NCBI GenBank assembly: GCA_964568855.1
Contig: CAZMSD010000013.1
Location: forward strand, 1-64,000
DNA from: CAZMSD01 sp964568855
GTDB taxonomy: Bacteria; CAIWAD01
Length of the DNA stretch: 64,000 bases
Direction of reading: 5' to 3'
The translations under genes and the position numbers were made by a program. The notes below the pieces were generated by a model. The model made no database searches. It worked only from the letters and a program-made list of their open reading frames with translations, and was not told where the DNA came from. Of this stretch, positions 1-8,920 are shown one piece after another; position 1 is the stretch's first letter; each line of letters begins with the position of its first letter.

Positions 1-2
1 TT

Positions 3-3000
3 TATCTCATCGCCGGGGGATTCCTGGCCAACAACACCATCGTCGACAATGTGGCCGAACGGGGGGGCGGGATGAACGCGCTGAACTCCAGCGAGCTGAC
101 GGTGACGAACTCGATCTTCTGGGGCAACCAGGCCTCCGATGATGGTGACCAGCTGTACTTCATCGGTGTCGGAAACGCCCTGCAGCTGAGCTACTCCGTG
201 CTGGAGGGGGGTATGGACGGGGTGAGCGGCTCGATCTGGGAAGAGAGCATCTCCGACTCACTCAACCTTGAACTCGATCCCCTGTTCGTGGGAAGCGGCG
301 ACGATCCCTATTCCCTGCAGTATCGCTCCTCCTGCATCGGTTCCGGTACGCGTGACACAACGGGATTGTCGCTTCCGGATCTCGATCTGAAAGGCGATGC
401 GCGGATTCACAGCGGTCTGCTCCACGACTATGTGGACATGGGCGCCTACGAGCACCCCGGCGATGGTTTCGAAATACACTTCGACACGGACTGGTCCCGT
501 GATACACTGCACGTTCAGGACGAGATCGTGGTGCACCCGACGGCCGTGCTGACGGTGCAGCCCGGATCCGTCGTTAAGGTGCAGGGTACCTACGCCCTCG
601 AGTTCAGCGGCTCCCTGCTGGCGGAGGGCAGCCTCGCCCAGCCGATTCTCTTCACCGCCCAGGATCCGCAGACCGGCTGGCGGGGACTGCGCTTCGTCGA
701 TAGTCCCGACACGATGTCCTCCAACCTCGAGTGGTGTACGCTGGAGTACGGCGTTGCCTCCGCCACGCGGGACGCTGCGGACGGCGGGCTGCTCTACCTC
801 GAGAACTGCGGCGGCCTGACGCTCCGCAGTTCGATCCTGCGTCACGGATTGGCGGCCCGGGGCGGCGGCGTCTTCTGCGACAGCAGCTCCCTGACCATGA
901 TCAACTGCGTGGTGGCGGACTGCGAGGCCACCGGGGACGGCGGCGGTATCTACCTCGAACAGTCATCGCCGGATCTGAGATACATTACCGTGAGCGCCGG
1001 CGCTGGCGGCAACGGCGGGATCCTGGCATGCACGCAGGATTCAGATCCGGTGATTCTTGGCAGCATCCTCTGGTCGGCGAACCAGGACGCTCTCTACCTG
1101 TCGCCGGGCGAGGACTGCGATCCCGACATCACCTACTCGGACGTGGCGGGAGGCTACGCAGGCGCCGGCAACCAGGACGGCGATCCCGGTTTCATCGGCG
1201 GCGGTGCCCATCCCTGGGCGGCCACTTCCGCCATCTGCCTCAACGCCGGTCATGCAGACACGCTGGGCCTGGAACTGCCCGCCCTGGACCCGGCAGGGAA
1301 TCCCCGCGTGCACGAGCACATCATGCCCGGTTTCGACCGGGTGGACATGGGCGCCTACGAACACCAGGGACTGGCGGTACCCGTCGTCAGCGCCAGCGAT
1401 GGTGACAACGACTACCCGGGTTTCATCCGCGTGGAATTCACCTATCGCGACGATTACATGCCCCTTGAAGGCTTTGAGATCTACCGCGACGACGTTCTGA
1501 CCTACATCGCCGCACCCGGCGAAACGTATTACGACGACCACGACGCCAGTCCCGGGCAGGTCTACTCCTACCGGGTCCGCGCCTACGCCGGTACCGAGGC
1601 GGCCGAGGCGGAGGACAGCGGCTACATGCGGCCCAACGGCGTGATCACCGGTTCGGTGCTCACAGCCAACGGCAACCCGGTGAGCGGCGTGCGCATCTCG
1701 CTGGATCCCTCTCCGGGCTATTGTCTCGAGTTCGGCGGTGGCGACAGCCTGTTGATCCCCGAGCCGGACCTGGATCCCCTGCTGGACTCGACCCAGAAAC
1801 TCTGGCTGCGTACAACCCAGTCCGACGTGACAATCCTCGGTCAGGCTGACCGTCAGCTTCGTATCACGGCCGCGGGCGAGGTGGAGTACAAGAATGAAAC
1901 CGCGAGCGTGGTCCAGAGCGACCTGAGCGTGCTGGCCAACGACGGCGCCTGGCACCACCTGGCGCTGAGCCACGATGCGGGCGAGGACGAGCTGCTGATC
2001 TACCTCGACGCCGCGCCCGTGGGTTCGGGAAACGGCGTCTTCAGTCCAGGCGGCTGGGGCGTGATGCACTTCGGCGCCGGCTTCAGCGGCAGCCTGGACG
2101 AATTGCGCCTGTGGAGCACGGTCCGCGATTCTACGGCCATCGCCGAAAACCGGGACCGCATCGTCTCCTGGAGCGAACCGGGCCTCGAGGGCTACTGGAC
2201 CTTGAACGAAGGCACCGGTATCGTGGCCTTCGACGCCACCCAGGATCCGCGCAACGGCGCGGTTCACGGCGCCGCCTGGAGCGACCAGCAGCCCGGCATC
2301 GAGCTGGCGGCCTACACGAACTTCCTGGGCGACTACGCCATCACCGAGATCAACTACGGCTACATTACAACTTTCACCGCCACGCCCTACAAGGAAGGCC
2401 ACGTCTTCCTGCCCGAGCAACGCCAGGTGACCCTGAGCGAGAGCAACATCAGCCAGGACAACGTGGACTTCACCGACAACTCCATGATTCCCATCAGCGG
2501 CACGGTGAGTTTCCAGAGCACCGGTTGCCGCATCGAGGGCGTGAACATCCTGCTCAACGGCGCTCCTGCCGCGCCGCCGGGGATCACGGACGAGAACGGC
2601 GAGTACCTGCTGGAGGTGGAGCACGGCACCTCCTGCCTGCTCAGCGCCGAGTACCTGGATCACCAGTTCGACCGCACCTGGGACCTGGGTGCGGTGACCT
2701 ATCCCGTGATCGACGTGGATTTCGCCGACGTGACCCGCACACACCTTCGGGTCGATGTGGTGGGCGGCGCCGAGGGCTGGCCCATCGGGGACTTCGACGT
2801 GCGGCTGAGTACGCTGAACGGCTGCTATCGTGATACGCTGCTGGCAGAAGAAGAGCAATGGGAGACCGGCGGGATCTGGGTATCCAACCTACCGCCGCTG
2901 GACTACTTCATCGACGTGTCGCCCGGGCCGCAGGATCCCTTCAACCTGGCAGTGGACGCCTACTTCGAGAGCATCCGCAGCGACTCCATCTCGCTGACCT

Positions 3001-6000
3001 ACGCGGACAGCACCTACGACACGCTTCGCTTCGAGTGGCGTGCCCCGCTGCAAGCGAGTGTTACCTGGCCCGAGAGCATCCAGTTCGTAACGACCGAGGG
3101 CGACAGCGTCACCTGGCCCGTGGGACTGCAGGCCTTCGACGAGTACCCCGACAGCAGCTTCTACGTGCTGCCGCAGACCCGCTGGTGTTACACCGGTATC
3201 CGTGCGCTGGAGGACTACAGCTGGACGGGACACCCGGAGCAGTTCAGCTACCTGGAGACCTGCACGATCCAGATTCTGGACGAGGTGGGCACATCGGGCG
3301 AGGTCGAGGGCACTTTCCCCGACACCACCGTGGCGTATCACAACTTCGCACCCTTCCTGCCGAACATGCTGAGCGGTTACCCGCGCCAGTACCAGAACAA
3401 GCTGCAGGTGACGCTGCACGATCCCGACCTGGACCGCTACTCGGTCAACACGGACTGGGTGCTGACGGAGGGTGAGAAACCGCTGGAGGCCACCTTTGCC
3501 ACCACCTCACCCGAGCTGCCTTTCCTGGTGCTGCACGACCCGCCGGGAGACGGCAGTTCGGCTTCGTTCACGCAGAGCAGCTCCTACACTTCCTCCTGGT
3601 CCTGGGGGATGGGGCACGACATGAATGCCAACGTCTGGACGACCGTTTCCCTCGGTCCGGACATCACTTCGGAGACGGGATCGCCTTTCTGGGCCGTGGA
3701 GCTGGAAGTGGACGTGACGCTCGATCTCAGCGCCTCCGTCTCGGCGGGCATGTCCCAGTCCGAGCAGTACGAGCAGACGCTGACCTTCACCACCACCCAG
3801 AGCTACAGCACCTCAGGCGACGACCAGGTGATCGGTGAAGGATCGGACCTCTTCATCGGGGGCGCGGTCAACCTGATCTTCGGTATCACGCAGGTACTCG
3901 ACTGGGTGGACAGCCTGAACACCGTGGCCATTGACTCGGCGCTGCTGATGAACTCGGACGGCTTCGCCACCCAGTACGTCTACACGAAAAACCAGGTCGA
4001 GAACACGGTGATTCCCAACCTCGAGGCGATCGGCGACACGGTTTCGGTGGAGGTCTGGCAGCAAGTTCTGGCGCGCAACCAGGCGACGCTGGAGAATCCC
4101 GGGATAAACGAGAACCATCCCCAGAACCTGTCCTTCAACGCGGGGGCGGAATACGGTTACGAGGAGACGACCTCGGTAGACTCCACCGCCACCTTCAACT
4201 GGGACCAGTTCATCGGCGGCGAGGTGGGTTTCGCCGCCGGCGTGGTGGTGAACGGCGTGGGCGTGGTCGGAGGGAGCAGTTTCGGCATGCAGTTCAACTG
4301 GGGGCAGAGCCAGTCCTATCAGCAAACCAACACCAGCACCTTCAGCTTCACTCTTGCCGACGACGACGAGACCTCGGAACTCAACGAGCTGGCCGACTAC
4401 TTCACGGTGGACATCGGCAAGGATACAAACTACGGCACCCCCGTATTCAACCTGGTCAGCGGGGCTTCTTCCTGCCCCTGGGAGGAGAACACGCAGCCGC
4501 GGGACGGAGTGGACTTGAGCGCCAACACCTACGCCAAGTACGACGTGTCCGCCGAGGAGCCGGCCCTGTTCGTGCTCACACTGGGCAACACCAGCCAGTC
4601 CGGCGAGGACCGGATGTATTACGTCGGCGTATTGCAGGAAAGCAATCCCACGGGCGCCGTGGTCTACATCAACGGCGTGCCCCTCGAGGACGCCATGCCC
4701 TTCGCCGTTTCCAGCGGTGGGGCCGTGCAGGCGGTGATGACGGTGGAACGCGGACCCCTGTCCTACGAGCTGGAGGACCTGGCCATCGAGCTGAGCTCCG
4801 GCTGCGAAGGTGGAGAAGGGCCGGCCGGCCACTACTTCTCGATGACCAGGGAATTCGACATCACCTGGCAGGCACCCTACAGCCGCGTGGCCATCGCCCT
4901 GCCCGAACCGGGACTGGACTGGCTGATCAACCAGGCCTCCGGGAACCAGCTGGAGGTGCGGCTGACGGGCTACGATGCGGATCACGAGAACCTGGAATCC
5001 CTGCGACTGCAGTACCGCCGGTTACCCGCGACCGAATGGAACACGGCGGTGGAAGTGCCGCGGGACAGCCTGGCGGCCTGGGGCGACACGGCCTATCACA
5101 ACATCACGTGGAACGTGGAGGCCCTCGCCGACGGCGACTACCAGTTGCGCGCCACGGCCTTCAACGGTGTGCAGGGCGAGTACGCCACGGATCCCCTGGA
5201 CGGCCTGATCGACCGCCTGGCTCCCGAGCTGCTTGGACAACCCGAACCAGCGGACGGCGTGCTGGAGCCTGGGGACGCCATCTCGGTCGCTTTCGTGGAA
5301 GAACTGGATGCCGCAGCATTCGAGGCGGACAGCGTTTCGGTCGTCAAGATCCGTGACGGAAGTCCGGTGCCCGTGGACGTGGACGTCTTCGAGAACACCA
5401 TCACCCTCACCCCCAACATTGCCAACTACTGGATCGAGAACGAACTCTTGCGTGCGCGCGTCAGCGGCGCGCCGGACCTGGCGGGGAACCCGGGCGAGCT
5501 CGTGGAGTGGGAATTCCTGGTGAACCGCAGTCCGGTCTTCTGGAACACGACGCGCTTCGACGAGATCAAGCCCCTGGGCGAGCCGCTGCTGCTCTGCGCC
5601 GAATTGATCAACGAGGGCGGCCAGGCCTGCAGCTTTACTATCACCGATGCTCCGGACTGGCTGGAACCGATACCCGCATCCGGGACGGTCCCCGCGCTGG
5701 ACGCGGTGCAGATCGAGTTCCTGGTCAGCGATGAGCTGGACTTCGGCTCCCACGCGGACACGGTCTACGCCGACATCCCCTCGCTGGGACGAGAACCATT
5801 GATCTTTTCCATCGACGTGCTGCCCGATCCGCCCGCCTGGGCCTACACCGACTTCAGCGGCTACGACTACTCGATGGACTTCGTGGCCGTACTGGACATC
5901 GAGGACTTGCTCTCCGAAGACACGGCCGACCTGGTGGGCGCCTTCGTCGATGTCGGAGGTCATCGGGAGTGCCGCGGTGCGACCACCGTGGATTACGTGG

Positions 6001-7421
6001 ATTACCTTCCGCCCGAGTATCACGCCTATCTGGCATTCTTGACCGTGTACAGTGACAGTCCGGCGGGCGAGGATCTGGCGTTCCGCGTCTGGGACGCCTC
6101 GAGCAACCGTGAGTATCACGGAATCGAAGAGTCCCACGCCTTCGCGGCGGACGCCCTCGTCGGTAACCAGTTGGCGCCCGCGACTTTCACCGTCACAGGT
6201 GTGACACTGCGGGAGATCGACTGTACCGCGGGTTGGAACTGGATCTCGCTCAACCTGGCTGATCCGATCGACAACAGCCCGGACGGGCGATTGTCCAGCC
6301 TGACTCCGGCCACCGACGACCTCTTGAAGAGCCAGCGGGAGTACGCCCAGTACGTGGATGGCTTCGGCTGGCTGGGCAGCCTGGACTCGCTGCGGATCCT
6401 GGACGCCTACAAGCTGCAACTGGCACAGAGCGACACACTTGAGTTGACGGGCCTGCCCGGCGATCCGGCGCTGGCCCCCTTGTCCATCGCCTCCGGCTGG
6501 AACTGGATCGGCTACACGCCCCAGGTGTCCTACAGCGTGAACCAGGCATTCTCAGGTCTGCCCGGGCCGGATACCGGAGACCTGGTGAAGGGCCAGGACG
6601 GTTTCGCCCTCTACATCGAGGGACAGGGCTGGTTCGGTTCGCTCGGCTTCCTGCATCCAGGACGGGGATACATGCTCAACACCCAGGGTGCGGGCGAGTT
6701 CAGCTATCCCGGCTGGGGAGCGCGTCTGTTGCCGCTCGCGGACCCGGTGGAACCACCGATCCAGTTGCGCGACGCACCCGACTGGAGCGTGGATCCTGCG
6801 GACTTCGAGTTCACGGCGAGTGTCACGGCACAGGTCTGGCGGGACGGCGCACCCGCCGACAGCAACCTGATGGTGGGCGCCTTCGTTGGCGGCGAGTGCC
6901 GGGGAGTGGCCACGCCCATGAACGTGCTGGACACCTGGCTGGTCTTCCTAACGGTCTATGCCAACGCCAACGGAGAAACCATCGACTTTGAGGTCTACTT
7001 CGAGTCAACGGACGAAATCCTGCCGGTCCAGGAGAACATGGTCTTTATCAACAACGACGTCTCAGGCACTCCGCTGGATCCCTTCCTGCTGCACGCTCTG
7101 CCTGCGCCGGAGGTTCCGGCGCATCTGAGTATTCTCTACTCGGACAACCAGCTCGTGCTGAGCTGGGAGGAAGCGGCCGGGGCGGCCTCCTACAGGGTCT
7201 ACGCGTCCGCGGAGGCGTACGGCCTCTACCAGGACGTGACCGGCGAGGGCAGCTTCGGGGGAGGGACGAGAGATCGCCGCCAGGTGGTCACCTGGACCAC
7301 TACCCTTCCCGCGGAGACCCGACGTTTCTATCGTGTGACATCCGAATCGGTCGCGGCCGGGGCGGGATCCGGCCCGCGGAAGAGTCGCAGGGAGGTTTCG
7401 GCTGTGTCCGTGAATCGTTGA
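3..7421 (+). CDS. Giant secreted multidomain surface protein (beta-helix, LamG, Fn3), 5' truncated by window edge
   Basis: The reading frame is open from base 3, so the true start lies upstream; the GTG at 51 is not a credible start. The first 1.37 kb resembles a right-handed parallel beta-helix (polymorphic-OMP type) with Asn/Gly-rich coils, each section ending in a VDMGAYEH signature (near 435-460 and 1342-1365). Next come an Fn3-like domain (about 1380-1620), a LamG/concanavalin-like domain (about 1720-2290), a carboxypeptidase-regulatory-like domain (about 2480-2710), an unrecognised Ser/Thr/Gln-rich domain (about 3540-4480), an SbsA-type Ig-like domain (about 5215-5520) and two WNWI modules (about 6214-6470 and 6484-6720). 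A last Fn3-like segment closes the protein. It is probably an extracellular adhesin or polymer-binding protein. Unlike several other secreted proteins here, it has no NPFNP-type sorting tail. The specific role is unknown. Confidence 0.85.
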   Translation, partial: YLIAGGFLANNTIVDNVAERGGGMNALNSSELTVTNSIFWGNQASDDGDQLYFIGVGNALQLSYSVLEGGMDGVSGSIWEESISDSLNLELDPLFVGSGDDPYSLQYRSSCIGSGTRDTTGLSLPDLDLKGDARIHSGLLHDYVDMGAYEHPGDGFEIHFDTDWSRDTLHVQDEIVVHPTAVLTVQPGSVVKVQGTYALEFSGSLLAEGSLAQPILFTAQDPQTGWRGLRFVDSPDTMSSNLEWCTLEYGVASATRDAADGGLLYLENCGGLTLRSSILRHGLAARGGGVFCDSSSLTMINCVVADCEATGDGGGIYLEQSSPDLRYITVSAGAGGNGGILACTQDSDPVILGSILWSANQDALYLSPGEDCDPDITYSDVAGGYAGAGNQDGDPGFIGGGAHPWAATSAICLNAGHADTLGLELPALDPAGNPRVHEHIMPGFDRVDMGAYEHQGLAVPVVSASDGDNDYPGFIRVEFTYRDDYMPLEGFEIYRDDVLTYIAAPGETYYDDHDASPGQVYSYRVRAYAGTEAAEAEDSGYMRPNGVITGSVLTANGNPVSGVRISLDPSPGYCLEFGGGDSLLIPEPDLDPLLDSTQKLWLRTTQSDVTILGQADRQLRITAAGEVEYKNETASVVQSDLSVLANDGAWHHLALSHDAGEDELLIYLDAAPVGSGNGVFSPGGWGVMHFGAGFSGSLDELRLWSTVRDSTAIAENRDRIVSWSEPGLEGYWTLNEGTGIVAFDATQDPRNGAVHGAAWSDQQPGIELAAYTNFLGDYAITEINYGYITTFTATPYKEGHVFLPEQRQVTLSESNISQDNVDFTDNSMIPISGTVSFQSTGCRIEGVNILLNGAPAAPPGITDENGEYLLEVEHGTSCLLSAEYLDHQFDRTWDLGAVTYPVIDVDFADVTRTHLRVDVVGGAEGWPIGDFDVRLSTLNGCYRDTLLAEEEQWETGGIWVSNLPPLDYFIDVSPGPQDPFNLAVDAYFESIRSDSISLTYADSTYDTLRFEWRAPLQASVTWPESIQFVTTEGDSVTWPVGLQAFDEYPDSSFYVLPQTRWCYTGIRALEDYSWTGHPEQFSYLETCTIQILDEVGTSGEVEGTFPDTTVAYHNFAPFLPNMLSGYPRQYQNKLQVTLHDPDLDRYSVNTDWVLTEGEKPLEATFATTSPELPFLVLHDPPGDGSSASFTQSSSYTSSWSWGMGHDMNANVWTTVSLGPDITSETGSPFWAVELEVDVTLDLSASVSAGMSQSEQYEQTLTFTTTQSYSTSGDDQVIGEGSDLFIGGAVNLIFGITQVLDWVDSLNTVAIDSALLMNSDGFATQYVYTKNQVENTVIPNLEAIGDTVSVEVWQQVLARNQATLENPGINENHPQNLSFNAGAEYGYEETTSVDSTATFNWDQFIGGEVGFAAGVVVNGVGVVGGSSFGMQFNWGQSQSYQQTNTSTFSFTLADDDETSELNELADYFTVDIGKDTNYGTPVFNLVSGASSCPWEENTQPRDGVDLSANTYAKYDVSAEEPALFVLTLGNTSQSGEDRMYYVGVLQESNPTGAVVYINGVPLEDAMPFAVSSGGAVQAVMTVERGPLSYELEDLAIELSSGCEGGEGPAGHYFSMTREFDITWQAPYSRVAIALPEPGLDWLINQASGNQLEVRLTGYDADHENLESLRLQYRRLPATEWNTAVEVPRDSLAAWGDTAYHNITWNVEALADGDYQLRATAFNGVQGEYATDPLDGLIDRLAPELLGQPEPADGVLEPGDAISVAFVEELDAAAFEADSVSVVKIRDGSPVPVDVDVFENTITLTPNIANYWIENELLRARVSGAPDLAGNPGELVEWEFLVNRSPVFWNTTRFDEIKPLGEPLLLCAELINEGGQACSFTITDAPDWLEPIPASGTVPALDAVQIEFLVSDELDFGSHADTVYADIPSLGREPLIFSIDVLPDPPAWAYTDFSGYDYSMDFVAVLDIEDLLSEDTADLVGAFVDVGGHRECRGATTVDYVDYLPPEYHAYLAFLTVYSDSPAGEDLAFRVWDASSNREYHGIEESHAFAADALVGNQLAPATFTVTGVTLREIDCTAGWNWISLNLADPIDNSPDGRLSSLTPATDDLLKSQREYAQYVDGFGWLGSLDSLRILDAYKLQLAQSDTLELTGLPGDPALAPLSIASGWNWIGYTPQVSYSVNQAFSGLPGPDTGDLVKGQDGFALYIEGQGWFGSLGFLHPGRGYMLNTQGAGEFSYPGWGARLLPLADPVEPPIQLRDAPDWSVDPADFEFTASVTAQVWRDGAPADSNLMVGAFVGGECRGVATPMNVLDTWLVFLTVYANANGETIDFEVYFESTDEILPVQENMVFINNDVSGTPLDPFLLHALPAPEVPAHLSILYSDNQLVLSWEEAAGAASYRVYASAEAYGLYQDVTGEGSFGGGTRDRRQVVTWTTTLPAETRRFYRVTSESVAAGAGSGPRKSRREVSAVSVNR

Positions 7422-7460
7422 ACTGCGATCGTGCCGAATTGCGATCGATACGATTTTTCG

Positions 7461-7489
7461 TTTCCCGATTATTCGGTGAGTAGTACAAT
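7461..7489 (+). promoter_or_regulatory. Possible sigma70-type promoter
   Basis: TTTCCC (7461-7466), a 17-base spacer and TACAAT (7484-7489) lie in an AT-richer gap upstream of the gene starting at 7607. The -10 is good and the -35 weak. Two copies of TGCGATCG lie just upstream. The assignment is by pattern only. Confidence 0.3.
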
Positions 7490-7606
7490 ACTTACGGATC
7501 GACCGGAATCCCTTCAGGGGAGAGTCCATCTGGGTATGATGGAAAACATCGGTTCACGTCACACACAGCGCCCGGGCACAAGGCCTGGCACAGCGAGAAG
7601 GAGTCC

Positions 7607-8643
7607 ATGATGAAAAGCACAAGCTGTATCACCTGTCTACTCGTCCTGCCCTGCCTGGCGCTGGGCCAGGTGACCATCGACCTGGGCGCGTTGCCCAGGA
7701 CGATGGAACGACCGTGACCTTCGAGCACAGCGACACGCTCGTGGAGGTAGTCCCGGGTCCACCCGGTGGAAGCCAGAGCTGGGATTTCACCGATATTCCC
7801 ACGGCCGATCCCGAGGAATACACCTGGGTGGATCCCGAGGGCCAGCCGGGCAGCGAGGAGTACCCCACTGCCACGCACTGCTATGAATATGTCGCCGATT
7901 TCGGCACCATGTACTACTACTACCTGGTGGACGGCAGCGGGATCACGATCCTGGGCGGCGCCGTGTACGTACCGCCGGACCAGATCTATCTCATGCCCGT
8001 CGAATCCAGTGGCCCGCTGTACCCCAATCCGATCACCTACGGCTCCGAGTGGGACGTGACACTGACCTTCATCGGTTTCTCCGGCGAGACGGACGTGGAT
8101 TCCAGCCATTTCGAGGTGGACGGCTGGGGCACCGTCACGGACGTGGCGGGCACCTTCAACTGCCTGCGTATCTACGAGTACCAATACCAGGAAGAGTACG
8201 AGGGCGGCGAGCTGGTGGATACTAACGAGGTCTGGGAGTACGAGTGGTGGGCGCCCGAGTGGGGTCAGGTCTGCAGGGCCGAGACACCTGAAGACGTGAA
8301 CGACTTTTCCGAATGCCACTTCGAGCGTGTGACGGGCGTAGGAACGGCAATACCCGGTATTCAGGTGATTCTACCGGCAGCTATCCGCCTTGAACCGGCC
8401 TGGCCCAATCCATTCAACCCGGCCACCACTATCGGACTGGAACTGCGGCAGCCCGCGGAGCTGCGCCTGGCGGTCTACGATCTGCTGGGCCGGGAAGTGG
8501 CGGAACTGGCGCGGGGACGGCACGCTGCCGGCTCGCATAAATATTCTTTCGATGGATCGGGATTGGCCAGCGGCTGGTACGTGATACACGCCGAGGCGGA
8601 TGGCGGGGGCAGCGCGCAGCAGAAAGTCCTGCTGGTCAAGTGA
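7607..8643 (+). CDS. Secreted protein with T9SS-type sorting domain, interrupted by a 1-base frameshift
   Basis: ATG 7607 has an AGAAGGAG ribosome site and begins a clean signal peptide (MMKSTSCITCLLVLPCLALG, cleaved before Q). That frame stops at TGA 7715-7717. The mature protein continues in another frame (open to 8643). Adding one C to the CCC run at 7694-7696 joins them as ..DLGALPQDDGTTVTF.., so a one-base deletion or sequencing error is the simplest reading. The restored protein is about 345 residues: signal peptide, an unrecognised beta-rich domain, and a C-terminal sorting domain with NPFNPATTI, YDLLGREV and SGWYV, ending in KVLLVK. Without the fix, the GTG at 7714 would give a protein lacking an export signal. 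The function of the mature domain is unknown. Confidence 0.8.
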
Positions 8644-8644
8644 T

Positions 8645-8832
8645 CTTGACGCGGATCCGCCGCGGCGGACCGCGCCAAGATTCCGCAGATGCAACGGATC
8701 CGCCGAGGCGGACCGCTGATCTGCGGGCCGCGGCTGCACCACGCCGCGTCAAGATTCCGCAGATGCAACGGACGGGCAAACTACGCTTTGTTGAGATCGC
8801 CTATCACCCCGTTGCGCGCCGCTGATCTGCGG
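8645..8832. repeat. Palindromic intergenic repeat element, copy A (two tandem units)
   Basis: The element starts two bases after the preceding stop codon with CTTGACGCGG, paired imperfectly to CCGCGCCAAG at 8670-8679 around a perfect palindrome TCCGCCGCGGCGGA. Two units follow, each with left arm CCGCAGATGCAACGG (8683-8697 and 8757-8771) and right arm CCGCTGATCTGCGG (8713-8726 and 8819-8832). The left arms lie inside a 23-bp exact direct repeat (8676-8698 and 8750-8772). Copy B at 33825-33932 shares the same arms. Confidence 0.8.
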
Positions 8833-8890
8833 GCGACGGACCACAGGACGAGCGAGATTCCGATAGCGATTCACCTTTGGGATTCGTATC

Positions 8891-8920
8891 AAAGGGGCAT
8901 GAAAACACTCATGCCCCTTT
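8891..8920 (+). promoter_or_regulatory. Perfect hairpin burying the ribosome site and start codon of the CotH gene
   Basis: AAAGGGGCATGA (8891-8902) and TCATGCCCCTTT (8909-8920) form a perfect 12-bp stem with a 6-base loop, followed by another T. The stem holds the only purine-rich ribosome-binding sequence and the ATG at 8899. It could act as a translational lock, or as an intrinsic terminator or attenuator for upstream transcription. Confidence 0.65.

Noticed and set aside
7690..7720. Programmed ribosomal frameshifting between signal peptide and mature protein
   Set aside because: There is no slippery heptamer and no clear downstream pseudoknot; a lost C in CCC is simpler.
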